From: Rhizobium sp. BG4
GTDB taxonomy: Bacteria > Pseudomonadota > Alphaproteobacteria > Rhizobiales > Rhizobiaceae
NCBI RefSeq assembly: GCF_016864575.1
Contig: NZ_CP044126.1
Location: forward strand, 868,001-932,000
Length of the DNA stretch: 64,000 bases
Reading direction: 5' to 3'
Position 1 is the first letter of the stretch. Each line of letters begins with the position of its first letter. The translations under genes and the position numbers were made by a program. Shown piece after piece: positions 35,897-44,381 of this stretch. The notes beneath the pieces were generated by a model. The model saw only the letters and a program-made list of their open reading frames with translations. It had not been told where the DNA came from and made no database searches.

Positions 35897-38137
35897 ATGA
35901 AGAACCACAATCGCAGACTGGATATCGCTCTCGTCTTCGCCATTGCCGCCCTGATACTGCTCCCGTGGTATCGGATCGAAGGCGGCTTCTTCGGCCTTGG
36001 CTGGCTGTCTGATTTCCTGGGCGATCCCTCCACGGCGCCCGGCATCCTGCAGATCACCACCTATGGCCGATGGTGGCTCGCGATCGCCGTCGTCTTCGTT
36101 CTGCTTGGCGGCATCGCGCGCTTCCTTCCCGATCCGAAATCCCGCGCCACGCTGCTTGCCTGGGCAGGCGGCCTGGGAGTTCTTTTCCTGACGCTCGAAG
36201 GATTGGCGATCAATCTCTCCGGCTGGAGCTGGACATTCGCCGAAGCGCTCTTCGGCGCGCTCCCTGACGGCCAGCCGTCGATGGGTGCGGGCGCCATCAT
36301 CACCGGCCTCGTCTTCGTGTTCTTCTTCGCCTTCGGCCTTGCCGAACGCGGCGTGATGAAGGGCGACGCCTTCGTGGTCGGCGCCATCGCCATGCTGGTA
36401 TTCCTCGTCGCCATCTTCGTCTTCTATCCGGTCGGCAGCATGTTCGTCGGCGCGTTTCAGGATTTCGACGGCTCCTTCAATCCCAACGGCTTCCTGACCA
36501 ATATTCAGGATTCATCGGTCTGGAGCCTCGGCTGCGTTGTCGGCGGCGAACGCTGTGGCGTTGCCTGGCGCACGCTTTGGCTGGCGATCATGACGGCCGC
36601 TGGTTCGACGACGCTCGGCCTCTGCTTTGCGCTGGTCGCGACCCGCACCCGTTTTCCGTACAAGAAGGGGCTGCGTCTGCTGACGATCCTGCCGATCATC
36701 ACGCCGCCCTTCGTCGTCGGCCTAGCGCTCACCCTGCTCTTCGGCCGCTCGGGGGTCGCGACACAGCTCATCTCCTCGCTGCTCGGCATCGAGCCCGGCC
36801 GCTGGCTCTATGGCCTCACCGGCATCTGGATTGCCCAGGTTCTCTCCTTCACGCCGATTTCCTTCCTCGTGCTGATCGGCGTCGTCGAAGGCGTCAGCCC
36901 GTCGATGGAGGAAGCATCGCAGACGCTGCGCGCCGACCGCTGGCGCACCTTCTGGCGCGTCTCACTGCCGCTGATGAAGCCCGGCCTCGCCAACGCCTTC
37001 CTGATCGGCTTCATCGAAAGCATGGCCGATTTCGGCAACCCGATGGTGCTCGGCGGAAGCCATGGCGTGCTGTCGACGGAGATCTTCTTCGCCGTCGTCG
37101 GCTCGCAGAATGATCCGGCCCGCGCCGCCGTGCTCGCCATGATCCTGCTGGTCTTCACCATGTCGGCCTTCATCGCCCAGCGCTTCTGGCTGCAGGGCAA
37201 GAGCTACGCGACCGTAACCGGCAAGGGCGATTCCGGCCAGCATATCGCGCTGCCGCGCGGCGTCTCGATCGCCGTCCATTCGCTCGTCATCCCCTGGGCG
37301 ATCTTCACCATCGTCGTCTACGCAATGATCCTGTTCGGCGGCTTCGTGCGCACCTGGGGCCTCGATAACACGCTGACGACAGAACACTACATTCGTGCCT
37401 TCTCGATCGGGTTCCGTGATGACGGCGGCCTGGCGTGGACGGGGGTCGCCTGGAATTCGTTCTGGACGACAATGGAGATCGCCCTGATCTCCGCCCCGCT
37501 CACGGCCGCTGTCGGCCTGCTGACGGCCTACATCATCGTCCGCCAGAAGTTCGTCGGCCGGAACGTCTTCGAATTCGCGCTGATGCTGAGCTTCGCGATC
37601 CCCGGCACCGTCATCGGCATCAGCTACATCATGGCCTTCAACCTGCCGCCGCTCGAAATGACCGGCACGGCGCTGATCCTGGTTGCCTGCTTCGTGTTCC
37701 GCAACATGCCGGTCGGCGTGCGCGGCGGCGTGGCGGCGATGAGCCAGCTCGACAGGAGCCTCGACGAGGCATCGCTGACGCTGCGCGCCAACAGCTTCCG
37801 GACGATCCGCAAGGTCATCCTGCCGCTGCTGCGCCCGGCGATCACCGCCGCCCTCGTCTATTCCTTCGTGCGCGCCATCACCTCGATCAGCGCCGTCATC
37901 TTCCTGGTCAGCGCCGAATACAACATGTCCACGGCCTATATCGTCGGCCTCGTCGAGAACGGCGAATACGGCGTCGCCATCGCCTATTCCTCGGCGCTGA
38001 TCGTCGTCATGGTCACCGTCATCGCCGGCTTCCAGTTCCTCGTCGGCGAACGCCGCCTGCGCCGCGAAAACCGCGTCGCGCTGGCAGCGCCGGCGGCCAC
38101 CGCATCCGCACCTCTCGGTCAGGAGAAAACCGCATGA
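35897..38137 (+). CDS. Fused two-module ABC permease (AfuB/FbpB type)
   Basis: 746 aa from the ATG at 35897, which has GGGAG 8 nt upstream; an in-frame ATG at 35834 falls in the stem-loop. About twelve membrane segments in two halves, preceded by an extended N-terminal hydrophobic region. EAA loops: MEEASQTLRADRWRTFWRVSLPLMKPG in the first half and LDEASLTLRANSFRTIRKVILPLLRPA in the second. Fused two-module permeases are usual in the FbpB/AfuB group. ATGA overlap with the ATPase gene. Confidence 0.9.
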   Translation: MKNHNRRLDIALVFAIAALILLPWYRIEGGFFGLGWLSDFLGDPSTAPGILQITTYGRWWLAIAVVFVLLGGIARFLPDPKSRATLLAWAGGLGVLFLTLEGLAINLSGWSWTFAEALFGALPDGQPSMGAGAIITGLVFVFFFAFGLAERGVMKGDAFVVGAIAMLVFLVAIFVFYPVGSMFVGAFQDFDGSFNPNGFLTNIQDSSVWSLGCVVGGERCGVAWRTLWLAIMTAAGSTTLGLCFALVATRTRFPYKKGLRLLTILPIITPPFVVGLALTLLFGRSGVATQLISSLLGIEPGRWLYGLTGIWIAQVLSFTPISFLVLIGVVEGVSPSMEEASQTLRADRWRTFWRVSLPLMKPGLANAFLIGFIESMADFGNPMVLGGSHGVLSTEIFFAVVGSQNDPARAAVLAMILLVFTMSAFIAQRFWLQGKSYATVTGKGDSGQHIALPRGVSIAVHSLVIPWAIFTIVVYAMILFGGFVRTWGLDNTLTTEHYIRAFSIGFRDDGGLAWTGVAWNSFWTTMEIALISAPLTAAVGLLTAYIIVRQKFVGRNVFEFALMLSFAIPGTVIGISYIMAFNLPPLEMTGTALILVACFVFRNMPVGVRGGVAAMSQLDRSLDEASLTLRANSFRTIRKVILPLLRPAITAALVYSFVRAITSISAVIFLVSAEYNMSTAYIVGLVENGEYGVAIAYSSALIVVMVTVIAGFQFLVGERRLRRENRVALAAPAATASAPLGQEKTA

Positions 38138-39195
38138 GCAGCAACAAACCCGGTTCCGTCGTCTTCGAGAACGTGCGCAAGACCTTCGGCGCCTTCACTG
38201 CCATTTCCAACCTGTCGCTGACGATCGAGCCCGGCACGCTGGTGACCCTGCTCGGTCCCTCTGGCTGCGGCAAGACGACGACGCTGCGCATGCTTGCCGG
38301 TCTCGAACACCCCTCGTCCGGCCGCATCCTGATCGGCGGCAAGGATGTGACGATGCTGCCGGCCAACGAGCGCGACGTCTCGATGGTGTTCCAGTCCTAT
38401 GCGCTCTTCCCGCACATGACCTCGCTCGACAATGTCGCCTACGGCCTGGAATCGTCAGGCATGAAACGCAAGGAGGCGCGCGAGCGCGCCGAGGAGGGCC
38501 TGAAGCTCGTCGGCCTCGCCGGCATGGGCCAGCGCCTGCCCGCCGAACTCTCCGGCGGCCAGCAGCAGCGCGTCGCCGTCGCCCGCGCTCTCGTGCTCGA
38601 GCCCCAGGTTTTGCTGCTCGACGAGCCGCTGTCGAACCTCGACGCCCGCCTGCGCCGCCGGGTGCGCACCGAGATCCGCGAGCTGCAGCAGCGGCTCGGC
38701 TTCACCGCAGTCTATGTCACCCACGACCAGGACGAAGCGCTTGCCGTCTCCGACCAGATCATCGTCATGAAGGACGGCGAGATCGCCCAGAAGGGAGCGC
38801 CGCGCGATCTCTATGACCAGCCGGTCTCCGCCTTCATCGCCGACTTCATGGGCGAGGCGAATGTCGTGCCCTGCGATGTCATCGGCATCGATGGCGATCA
38901 CGCGACGATCAATGTCGAGGGACTGACGCACCGGATTTCCGGCCGCAACATGCGCCCTGGCCCGGCACAGCTGGCGGTACGCCCGAACGCCATCACGCTG
39001 GCGCCGAAAAACGGCGGCGCCTACAGCGGCAAGATCACCCACGCCGCCTATCTCGGCGACCACGTAGAATATGAAGTCAAAACCAGTAACGGCACGCTGT
39101 TCGTCGTCGACCCCGCAGTGGAAAGGGCCTTTGCGCCTTTGACAGAGGTGGAGATCGGCTTCAAGGATCGCGGCATTGCCATCATCGGCGGCTGA
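38134..39195 (+). CDS. ABC transporter ATP-binding protein (AfuC/FbpC, PotA-like)
   Basis: 353 aa starting at the ATG at 38134 inside the permease stop. Walker A GPSGCGKTT, Q-loop VFQSYALFPHMTSLDN, signature LSGGQQQR, Walker B VLLLDEPLSNLDARLRRRVR, switch YVTHDQDEALAVSDQ. The C-terminal ~110 residues form a TOBE-type regulatory domain (PNAITLAPKNGGAYSGKITHAAYLGDHVEYEV). It drives the fused permease. The enzyme gene downstream follows after 28 bp. Confidence 0.92.
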   Translation: MSSNKPGSVVFENVRKTFGAFTAISNLSLTIEPGTLVTLLGPSGCGKTTTLRMLAGLEHPSSGRILIGGKDVTMLPANERDVSMVFQSYALFPHMTSLDNVAYGLESSGMKRKEARERAEEGLKLVGLAGMGQRLPAELSGGQQQRVAVARALVLEPQVLLLDEPLSNLDARLRRRVRTEIRELQQRLGFTAVYVTHDQDEALAVSDQIIVMKDGEIAQKGAPRDLYDQPVSAFIADFMGEANVVPCDVIGIDGDHATINVEGLTHRISGRNMRPGPAQLAVRPNAITLAPKNGGAYSGKITHAAYLGDHVEYEVKTSNGTLFVVDPAVERAFAPLTEVEIGFKDRGIAIIGG

Positions 39196-39223
39196 GCCCG
39201 CATTTCATCAAGGGAAGATTTTC

Positions 39224-40024
39224 ATGACGTCGCATGTCGTACCCGGGCTTGAAGCGCGCCTCGCGCTGGCCGAAGCCGTGGCCCGTGAAGCGGGAGCCGT
39301 CGCGCTCGATTATTTCAAGCGCCGCGAAACGCTGGTCATCGAAACCAAGCGCGATCCGCAGGACGTGGTCTCGATTGCCGACCGCGAAGTGGAAAACCTG
39401 ATCCGCAAGCGCTTCAACGAGGCCTACCCCGCCGATGGCGTTCTCGGCGAGGAATATGGCCTCGAATCCGGCACATCGGGCTTCACCTGGGTGGTCGATC
39501 CGATCGATGGCACCAGCCCCTTCGTCAACGGCATGCCGAACTGGTGCGTGTCGATCGGCCTGCTGCATGACGGCGTGCCCGTCGTTGGCGTCATATCGGC
39601 GCCCTGCCACGACGAACTCTATGCGGCAGCACTCGGCATGGGCGCGACGCTGAACGGCAAGACGCTCTCGCTCGATCCGTCCCGCACCATCCGCAACGCC
39701 GTGACCGGCATCGGCGCCAACAACCACGTCACGCCCGCCTTCGTCGGCAAGATGGTGGAAAGCCTGCTGGAGGCCGGCGGCAATTTTATCCGCAACGGCT
39801 CCGGCGCGCTCATGCTCGCCTATGTCGCGGCCGGCCGTCTCGTCGGCTATTACGAGCCCTACATGCACGCCTGGGACTGCATGGCCGGCTACTGCCTCGT
39901 CAAGGAAGCCGGCGGCTGGTACCACCCCTTCCCGACCGAGGGCGAACGGCTGACCAAGGGTGCGCCGGTTCTGGCAACAGCACCCGGCTCAACCGACGAT
40001 CTGCGCAAAATCGCCGGTATTTAA
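39224..40024 (+). CDS. Inositol monophosphatase family phosphatase
   Basis: 266 aa from the ATG at 39224. Metal site motifs of the family are present: DREVENLIRKRFNEAYPADGVLGEEYG (Glu ligands), WVVDPIDGTSPFVNGMPNWCVSIG (DPIDGT), and MHAWDCMAGYCLVKEAGG (distal Asp). It removes phosphate from inositol-1-phosphate or related sugar phosphates, Mg-dependent, in the cytoplasm. As the last gene of the AfuABC-like operon it would dephosphorylate the imported phosphorylated solute. A terminator follows. Confidence 0.9.
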   Translation: MTSHVVPGLEARLALAEAVAREAGAVALDYFKRRETLVIETKRDPQDVVSIADREVENLIRKRFNEAYPADGVLGEEYGLESGTSGFTWVVDPIDGTSPFVNGMPNWCVSIGLLHDGVPVVGVISAPCHDELYAAALGMGATLNGKTLSLDPSRTIRNAVTGIGANNHVTPAFVGKMVESLLEAGGNFIRNGSGALMLAYVAAGRLVGYYEPYMHAWDCMAGYCLVKEAGGWYHPFPTEGERLTKGAPVLATAPGSTDDLRKIAGI

Positions 40025-40048
40025 GCATTTTTGCATCTTTATCTGCCC

Positions 40049-40077
40049 AATCCGGCGTCATCGGCGCCGGATTTTTT
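40049..40077 (+). terminator. Rho-independent terminator of the AfuABC-phosphatase operon
   Basis: AATCCGGCG (40049-40057), loop TCATCGG, CGCCGGATT (40065-40073), with TTTTTT running to 40077. A perfect 9-bp stem plus T-run, 25 bp after the phosphatase stop. Confidence 0.8.
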
Positions 40078-40103
40078 GTGCGTAGCGAAATCCACAGCCT
40101 ATC

Positions 40104-40131
40104 TTTTGTGCAATGCAAAAATTGCACAAAA
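40104..40131. repeat. 11-bp perfect inverted repeat with TTGTGCAA half-sites
   Basis: TTTTGTGCAAT (40104-40114) and ATTGCACAAAA (40121-40131) flank the 6-bp spacer GCAAAA. It lies between the phosphatase terminator and the GntR promoter. The TGCAA half-site resembles those near the LacI gene at 33596-34609; it could be a further LacI-type operator or a second, weak AT-rich hairpin. Confidence 0.5.
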
Positions 40132-40137
40132 AACCGC

Positions 40138-40197
40138 TTGACGATGCGAACCAATATGGTTTTGGATTGGACCAATAAGAAATTGGTTCGGACCATT
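40138..40197 (+). promoter_or_regulatory. Promoter with three adjacent GntR-type palindromes
   Basis: TTGACG (40138-40143) may be the -35 and TTGGAT (40162-40167) the -10. Three palindromes share CCAAT/ATTGG or ACCA/TGGT halves: ACCAATATGGT (40150-40160), ATTGGACCAAT (40166-40176, perfect) and ATTGGTTCGGACCATT (40182-40197, imperfect). The last ends 4 bp before the regulator ATG. TGGT-N-ACCA forms are typical operators of FCD-type GntR regulators, so autoregulation is likely. Confidence 0.6.
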
Positions 40198-40201
40198 CAA
40201 C

Positions 40202-40927
40202 ATGGATGAGACCACGGGGAACTCCAATTACGCTCTCGACAAGCTGCGTGCGCTGCTGCGCTCGGACAGCCTCGATGCCGACGGCAAGCTGCCGACCGAA
40301 CGGGCTCTCTCGGAGAGGCTCGACGTCAGCCGCCGCGCCATCCGCCGCGCATTAGAAGTTCTGGAAGCCGAGGGACTGATCTGGCGCCGCCAGGGATCCG
40401 GCACGTTTGCCGGAAGGCGCCCCGACGGCTGGAGGGAGCATGTGGATTCGATCGTCGCCGGCACCGACCTGATGGAAATCATGGAAGTGCGCCTGCGCAT
40501 CGAGCCGCAGCTCGCTCAGCTTGCCGCCATCCGCGCCAAGAAATCCGACGTCGAGCGCATGTACGAGCTCGTCAAGAAGATCTACGAAAGCACCGATGCC
40601 GATGGCCGCGAGCTCTGGGACGGCGCGCTGCACCGCCATATCGCCCAATCGGCCGGCAACCAGTTCTTCCTGACGATCTTCGACGTCATCAACCGCGTGC
40701 GCCAGGACGAAGCCTGGCAGACGATCCGCGAGCGGGCACGCGCCGCCAGCAAGACGCGCACGGTGACCTATGGACAGCACACCGCGATCGTCGACGCGAT
40801 TGCCGCCCGCGACCCCGCGAGAGCCGGCGAAGCCATGCGCCAGCACCTGCTGACGCTGCAGGAGAGCCTGGTCCGCATGACCTCGCTCGACCACCAGATA
40901 CCGGAGACCAAAGAAGAGCTCACCTGA
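40202..40927 (+). CDS. GntR-family (FCD) regulator of the gamma-glutamyl peptide operon
   Basis: 241 aa. HTH: YALDKLRALLRSDSLDADGKLPTERALSERLDVSRRAIRRALEVLEAEGLIWRRQGSGTFAGRRP. FCD domain: MEIMEVRLRIEPQLAQLAAIRAKKSDVERMYELVKKIYE, ALHRHIAQSAGNQFF and QHTAIVDAIAARDPARAGEAMRQHL. There is no clear ribosome binding site before the ATG; the space is filled by an operator-like palindrome, so translation may be weak or from a very short leader. First gene of the operon; the binding-protein gene follows after 44 bp. Confidence 0.9.
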   Translation: MDETTGNSNYALDKLRALLRSDSLDADGKLPTERALSERLDVSRRAIRRALEVLEAEGLIWRRQGSGTFAGRRPDGWREHVDSIVAGTDLMEIMEVRLRIEPQLAQLAAIRAKKSDVERMYELVKKIYESTDADGRELWDGALHRHIAQSAGNQFFLTIFDVINRVRQDEAWQTIRERARAASKTRTVTYGQHTAIVDAIAARDPARAGEAMRQHLLTLQESLVRMTSLDHQIPETKEELT

Positions 40928-40971
40928 AGAGCCGCCGGCAATGAAGCAAAAAAGAACCAGAGGAGAGTGAA

Positions 40972-42480
40972 ATGAAGACCGCCAGTTTTGTGACGACCCT
41001 TCTAGCCGGGGCGCTCGTTGCCCTCCCATCCTTTGCCGCCGAGCTGAAGATCGGCCTGCAGGACGATGCCGACGTGCTCGATCCCGCGCAGTCGCGCACC
41101 TTCGTCGGCCGCATCGTCTATACCGCGATGTGCGACAAGCTTGTCGACGTCACCCCAGACCTGAAGATCGTGCCGCAGCTCGCCACCGAATGGCACTGGT
41201 CGGATGACGGCAAGGCGCTGACGATGAAGCTGCGCGAAGGCGTCAAGTTCCACGACGAAACGCCGATGAATGCCGCAGCCGTTGTCGCCACCATCGAGCG
41301 CAACATGACGCTGCCGGAATCGCGCCGCAAGAGCGAGCTGACCTCGGTCGAGAAGGTCGAGGCAACAGGCGAATACGAAGTGAAGTTCACGCTGAAAAGC
41401 CCGGACGTGACGCTGCTCGCCCAGCTCTCCGACCGCGCCGGCATGATCGTTTCGCCGAAGGCCGCCAAGGAGCTCGGCGCCAATTTCGGCAATCATCCGG
41501 TCTGCGCCGGCCCGTTCAAGTTCGTCGAGCGCGTCCAGCAGGATCGCATCGTGCTTGAGAAGTTCCAGGACTACTGGAACAAGGACAACATCTTCATCGA
41601 CAAGGTCACCTACCTGCCGATCCCGGATACGACCGTGCGCCTCGCCAACCTGCGCTCCGGCGATCTCGACATGATCGAGCGTCTGGCGCCGACCGACGCC
41701 GCATCCGTGAAGGAAGATTCGACCCTCACCTATGCCGACGCGATCGGCACCGGCTACATGGCGCTCTACGCCAATATCGGCAACGGCGCGCGCGCCGACA
41801 ATCCGTTCGGCAAGGACAAGCGCCTGCGCCAGGCATTCTCGCTGGCGATCGACCGCGAAGCGCTGAACCAGATCGTCTACGAAGGCACGTCCGTTCCCGG
41901 CAACCAGTCCTTCCCGCCGAACAGCCCGTGGTTCGACAAGGACGTTCCGGTTCCGGCCCGCGATCTCGACAAGGCCAAGGCGCTCGTCAAGGAAGCCGGT
42001 TTCGATCGCGTGCCGATCGAACTGCAGGTGCAGAACAACCCCGTCGCTTCGCAGATGATGCAGATCATCCAGTCGATGGTGGCCGAGGCCGGTTTCGACG
42101 TGACGATCCGCTCGACGGAATTCGCGACGCTGCTTTCGGAACAGACGGCCGGCAACTACCAGCTCAGCCGTTCCGACTGGTCGGGCCGCATCGATCCCGA
42201 CGGCAACATCCATCAGTTCATCACCTGCAAGGGCGGCATCAACGACACGAAGTATTGCAATGCTGAGGTCGACAAGCTGCTGAACGAGGCCCGCGCCTCC
42301 ACCGACGATGCGGTGCGCAAGCAGAAATACGACGCCGCCGCCGTGATCCTCAACGACGACCTGCCGATCATCTATCTCGGCCATAACTCGTGGATCTGGG
42401 CGCTGCACAAGAACGTCACCGGCTTCATTGCCTCGCCGGATGGCATGATCCGCCTGACCGGCGTCAAGAAGGAAGGCTGA
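40972..42480 (+). CDS. ABC transporter substrate-binding protein (SBP_bac_5; GsiB/DppA-like)
   Basis: 502 aa. Sec signal MKTASFVTTLLAGALVALPSFAAE. The family signature follows: LKIGLQDDADVLDPAQSRTFVGRIVYTAMCDKLVDVTPDLKIVPQLATEWHWSDDGKALTMKLREGVKFHDE. The ribosome binding site GAGGAGAG is strong. With gamma-glutamyltransferase in the same operon, the likely ligand is glutathione or another gamma-glutamyl peptide. A perfect GC-rich stem-loop follows its stop. Confidence 0.9.
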   Translation: MKTASFVTTLLAGALVALPSFAAELKIGLQDDADVLDPAQSRTFVGRIVYTAMCDKLVDVTPDLKIVPQLATEWHWSDDGKALTMKLREGVKFHDETPMNAAAVVATIERNMTLPESRRKSELTSVEKVEATGEYEVKFTLKSPDVTLLAQLSDRAGMIVSPKAAKELGANFGNHPVCAGPFKFVERVQQDRIVLEKFQDYWNKDNIFIDKVTYLPIPDTTVRLANLRSGDLDMIERLAPTDAASVKEDSTLTYADAIGTGYMALYANIGNGARADNPFGKDKRLRQAFSLAIDREALNQIVYEGTSVPGNQSFPPNSPWFDKDVPVPARDLDKAKALVKEAGFDRVPIELQVQNNPVASQMMQIIQSMVAEAGFDVTIRSTEFATLLSEQTAGNYQLSRSDWSGRIDPDGNIHQFITCKGGINDTKYCNAEVDKLLNEARASTDDAVRKQKYDAAAVILNDDLPIIYLGHNSWIWALHKNVTGFIASPDGMIRLTGVKKEG

Positions 42481-42493
42481 GCCTAGCAACCGT

Positions 42494-42516
42494 GGCGGCG
42501 GGGCCATCCCGCCGCC
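42494..42516 (+). other. Intercistronic stem-loop after the GsiB-like gene
   Basis: GGCGGCGGG (42494-42502), loop GCCAT, CCCGCCGCC (42508-42516): nine perfect GC pairs without a T-run. It lies 14 bp after the stop and 27 bp before the permease ATG. The same position as the stem-loop at 23204, so it likely raises binding-protein mRNA stability. Confidence 0.6.
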
Positions 42517-42543
42517 TCTCCAGGCCCGTTCAGGATCGCCACC

Positions 42544-43491
42544 ATGTACACCTACATCGCCAAGCGGCTTCTCGTCGCCATTCCGACGCTGCTGATCATA
42601 TCGGTCTTCGTCTTTTCGCTGCAGAAGCTCCTGCCCGGCGACCCCATCCTCGCCATGGCCGGCGAAGAGCGGGACCCACAGGTCATCGAGTACCTGCGTG
42701 AGAAATACCGGCTGAACGATCCGGTGCCCTACCAGTACGTCTCCTGGCTGGGCTCGGTGCTGCAGGGCGATCTCGGCATCTCGCTCAGGACCAATCAGCC
42801 GGTTCTTGAACTCGTCGCCGAGAAGCTTCCCGTGACGATCCAGCTTGCCACCATGTCGATGATCTTCGCCTTCGTGATCGGCGTTCCCATGGGCATTCTC
42901 GCGGCGGTGAAGAAGAATACGCTCTTCGACTATCTCGCAAACCTGATCGCACTCTCCGGCCTCTCGATCCCGAACTTCTGGCTCGGGATCATGCTGATCC
43001 TGCTTGTCTCGGTGAAGCTCGGCTGGCTGCCGGCTTCGGGGTACGAGCCCTTCTTCAACGATCCGCTCCGTTCGATCCAGACGATGCTGATGCCCTCCTT
43101 CGTGCTTGGCAACGCGCTGGCGGCGACGCTGATGCGCCACACGCGCTCGGCGATGCTCAGCGTCCTCAGCGCCGACTACATCCGCACCGCCCGCGCCAAG
43201 GGGCTTTCGGAGCGCTCCGTCGTTCTCGAACACAGTTTCCGCAATGCCGTGCTGCCGATCGTGACGCTGAGCGCGCTGCTCTTCGGCGAACTTCTCGCGG
43301 GCGCCGTCCTGACCGAGCAGATCTTCACCATTCCGGGCTTCGGCAAGCTGATCGTCGATGCCGTCTTCAACCGCGACTACGCCGTCGTCCAGGGCGTCGT
43401 GCTCTGCACCGCGATCGGCTTCATCATGATGAACCTCATCGCCGATATCCTCTTCGTCCTTCTCAATCCGCGCATGAGGGCCTCGCTATGA
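42544..43491 (+). CDS. ABC transporter permease (GsiC/DppB type)
   Basis: 315 aa. N-terminus MYTYIAKRLLVAIPTLLIISVFVFSLQKLLPGDPILAMAGEERDPQVIEYLREKYRLNDPVPYQYVSWLGSVLQGDLGISLRTN is typical of DppB/GsiC. EAA loop: IRTARAKGLSERSVVLEHSFRNAVLPIVT. About six membrane segments. Its stop overlaps the next permease start (ATGA). Confidence 0.92.
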   Translation: MYTYIAKRLLVAIPTLLIISVFVFSLQKLLPGDPILAMAGEERDPQVIEYLREKYRLNDPVPYQYVSWLGSVLQGDLGISLRTNQPVLELVAEKLPVTIQLATMSMIFAFVIGVPMGILAAVKKNTLFDYLANLIALSGLSIPNFWLGIMLILLVSVKLGWLPASGYEPFFNDPLRSIQTMLMPSFVLGNALAATLMRHTRSAMLSVLSADYIRTARAKGLSERSVVLEHSFRNAVLPIVTLSALLFGELLAGAVLTEQIFTIPGFGKLIVDAVFNRDYAVVQGVVLCTAIGFIMMNLIADILFVLLNPRMRASL

Positions 43492-44360
43492 CCGCCATCG
43501 ATCAGGTTGCCGTCGCCACCGAGCAGCGCGTGCCGAGCCGCGCCTGGCGCAAGCTGAAGGCCAACAAGGGCGCGCTCGTCGGCCTCGGCATCATCGCCTT
43601 CTTCGCGATCCTGGCTGCCGCCGCGCCAATCCTGCCGATCCCGGATCCCAACGCCACCAGCTGGTCGGCGATCCGCAAGGCGCCATCGGCCGCCCACTGG
43701 CTCGGCACCGACGATATCGGCCGCGATATCCTCTCCCGCATGATCTGGGGGGCGCAGGCCTCGCTGATGGCCGGCGTCTTCTCGGTGGCGATCTCCGTTT
43801 TCATCGGCGTACCCTTCGGGCTGCTTGCCGGCTATTTCGGCGGCTGGGTCGACCAGATCATCTCGCGCATCACCGAGGCCTTCCTCGCCATGCCGTTCCT
43901 GATCACCGCAATCGCGCTCGCCGCCTTCCTGGGGCCGAGCCTGACAAATGCGATGATCGCCATCGGCCTGTCGGCGATGCCGATTTTCATCCGGTTGACA
44001 CGCGGCCAGGTGCTGGCGGTCAAGACCGAGGATTATGTCGAGGGTGCGCGCTCGATCGGCCTTCGCCATTTCAGCATCATCACCCGCTACATCCTGCCGA
44101 ACGTCGCGGCACCGATCCTCGTCCAGGCAACGCTGACGGTCGCGACCGCGATCATCGCCGAGGCCAGTCTTTCCTTCCTCGGTCTCGGCCAGCAGCCGCC
44201 CGCCGCCAGCTGGGGCTCGATGCTGAACGTTGCCAAGAACTTCCTCTCCCAAGCCCCATGGATGGCGATGTGGCCGGGGGCGGCGATCTTCCTCGTCGTC
44301 ATCGGCTTCAATCTCCTCGGCGACGGCCTGCGCGATGCGCTCGATCCGCGCGAAGCATGA
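43488..44360 (+). CDS. ABC transporter permease (GsiD/DppC type)
   Basis: 290 aa. N-terminal cytoplasmic tail, then GALVGLGIIAFFAILAAAAPILPIPDPN. HWLGTDDIGRDILSRMIWGAQASLMAG is the DppC-type loop. EAA loop: VEGARSIGLRHFSIITRYILPNVAAPILV. The C-terminal LGQQPPAASWGSMLN is also characteristic. The partner of the preceding permease. Confidence 0.92.
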   Translation: MTAIDQVAVATEQRVPSRAWRKLKANKGALVGLGIIAFFAILAAAAPILPIPDPNATSWSAIRKAPSAAHWLGTDDIGRDILSRMIWGAQASLMAGVFSVAISVFIGVPFGLLAGYFGGWVDQIISRITEAFLAMPFLITAIALAAFLGPSLTNAMIAIGLSAMPIFIRLTRGQVLAVKTEDYVEGARSIGLRHFSIITRYILPNVAAPILVQATLTVATAIIAEASLSFLGLGQQPPAASWGSMLNVAKNFLSQAPWMAMWPGAAIFLVVIGFNLLGDGLRDALDPREA

Positions 44361-44381
44361 TCTCCTGAAAGGACATATGAA

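Noticed and set aside
41002..43233. 743-codon open frame on the minus strand opposite the binding protein and permease genes
   Set aside because: The plus-strand genes have clear family motifs; the antisense frame is charged, low in hydrophobic order and typical of GC-rich shadow frames.
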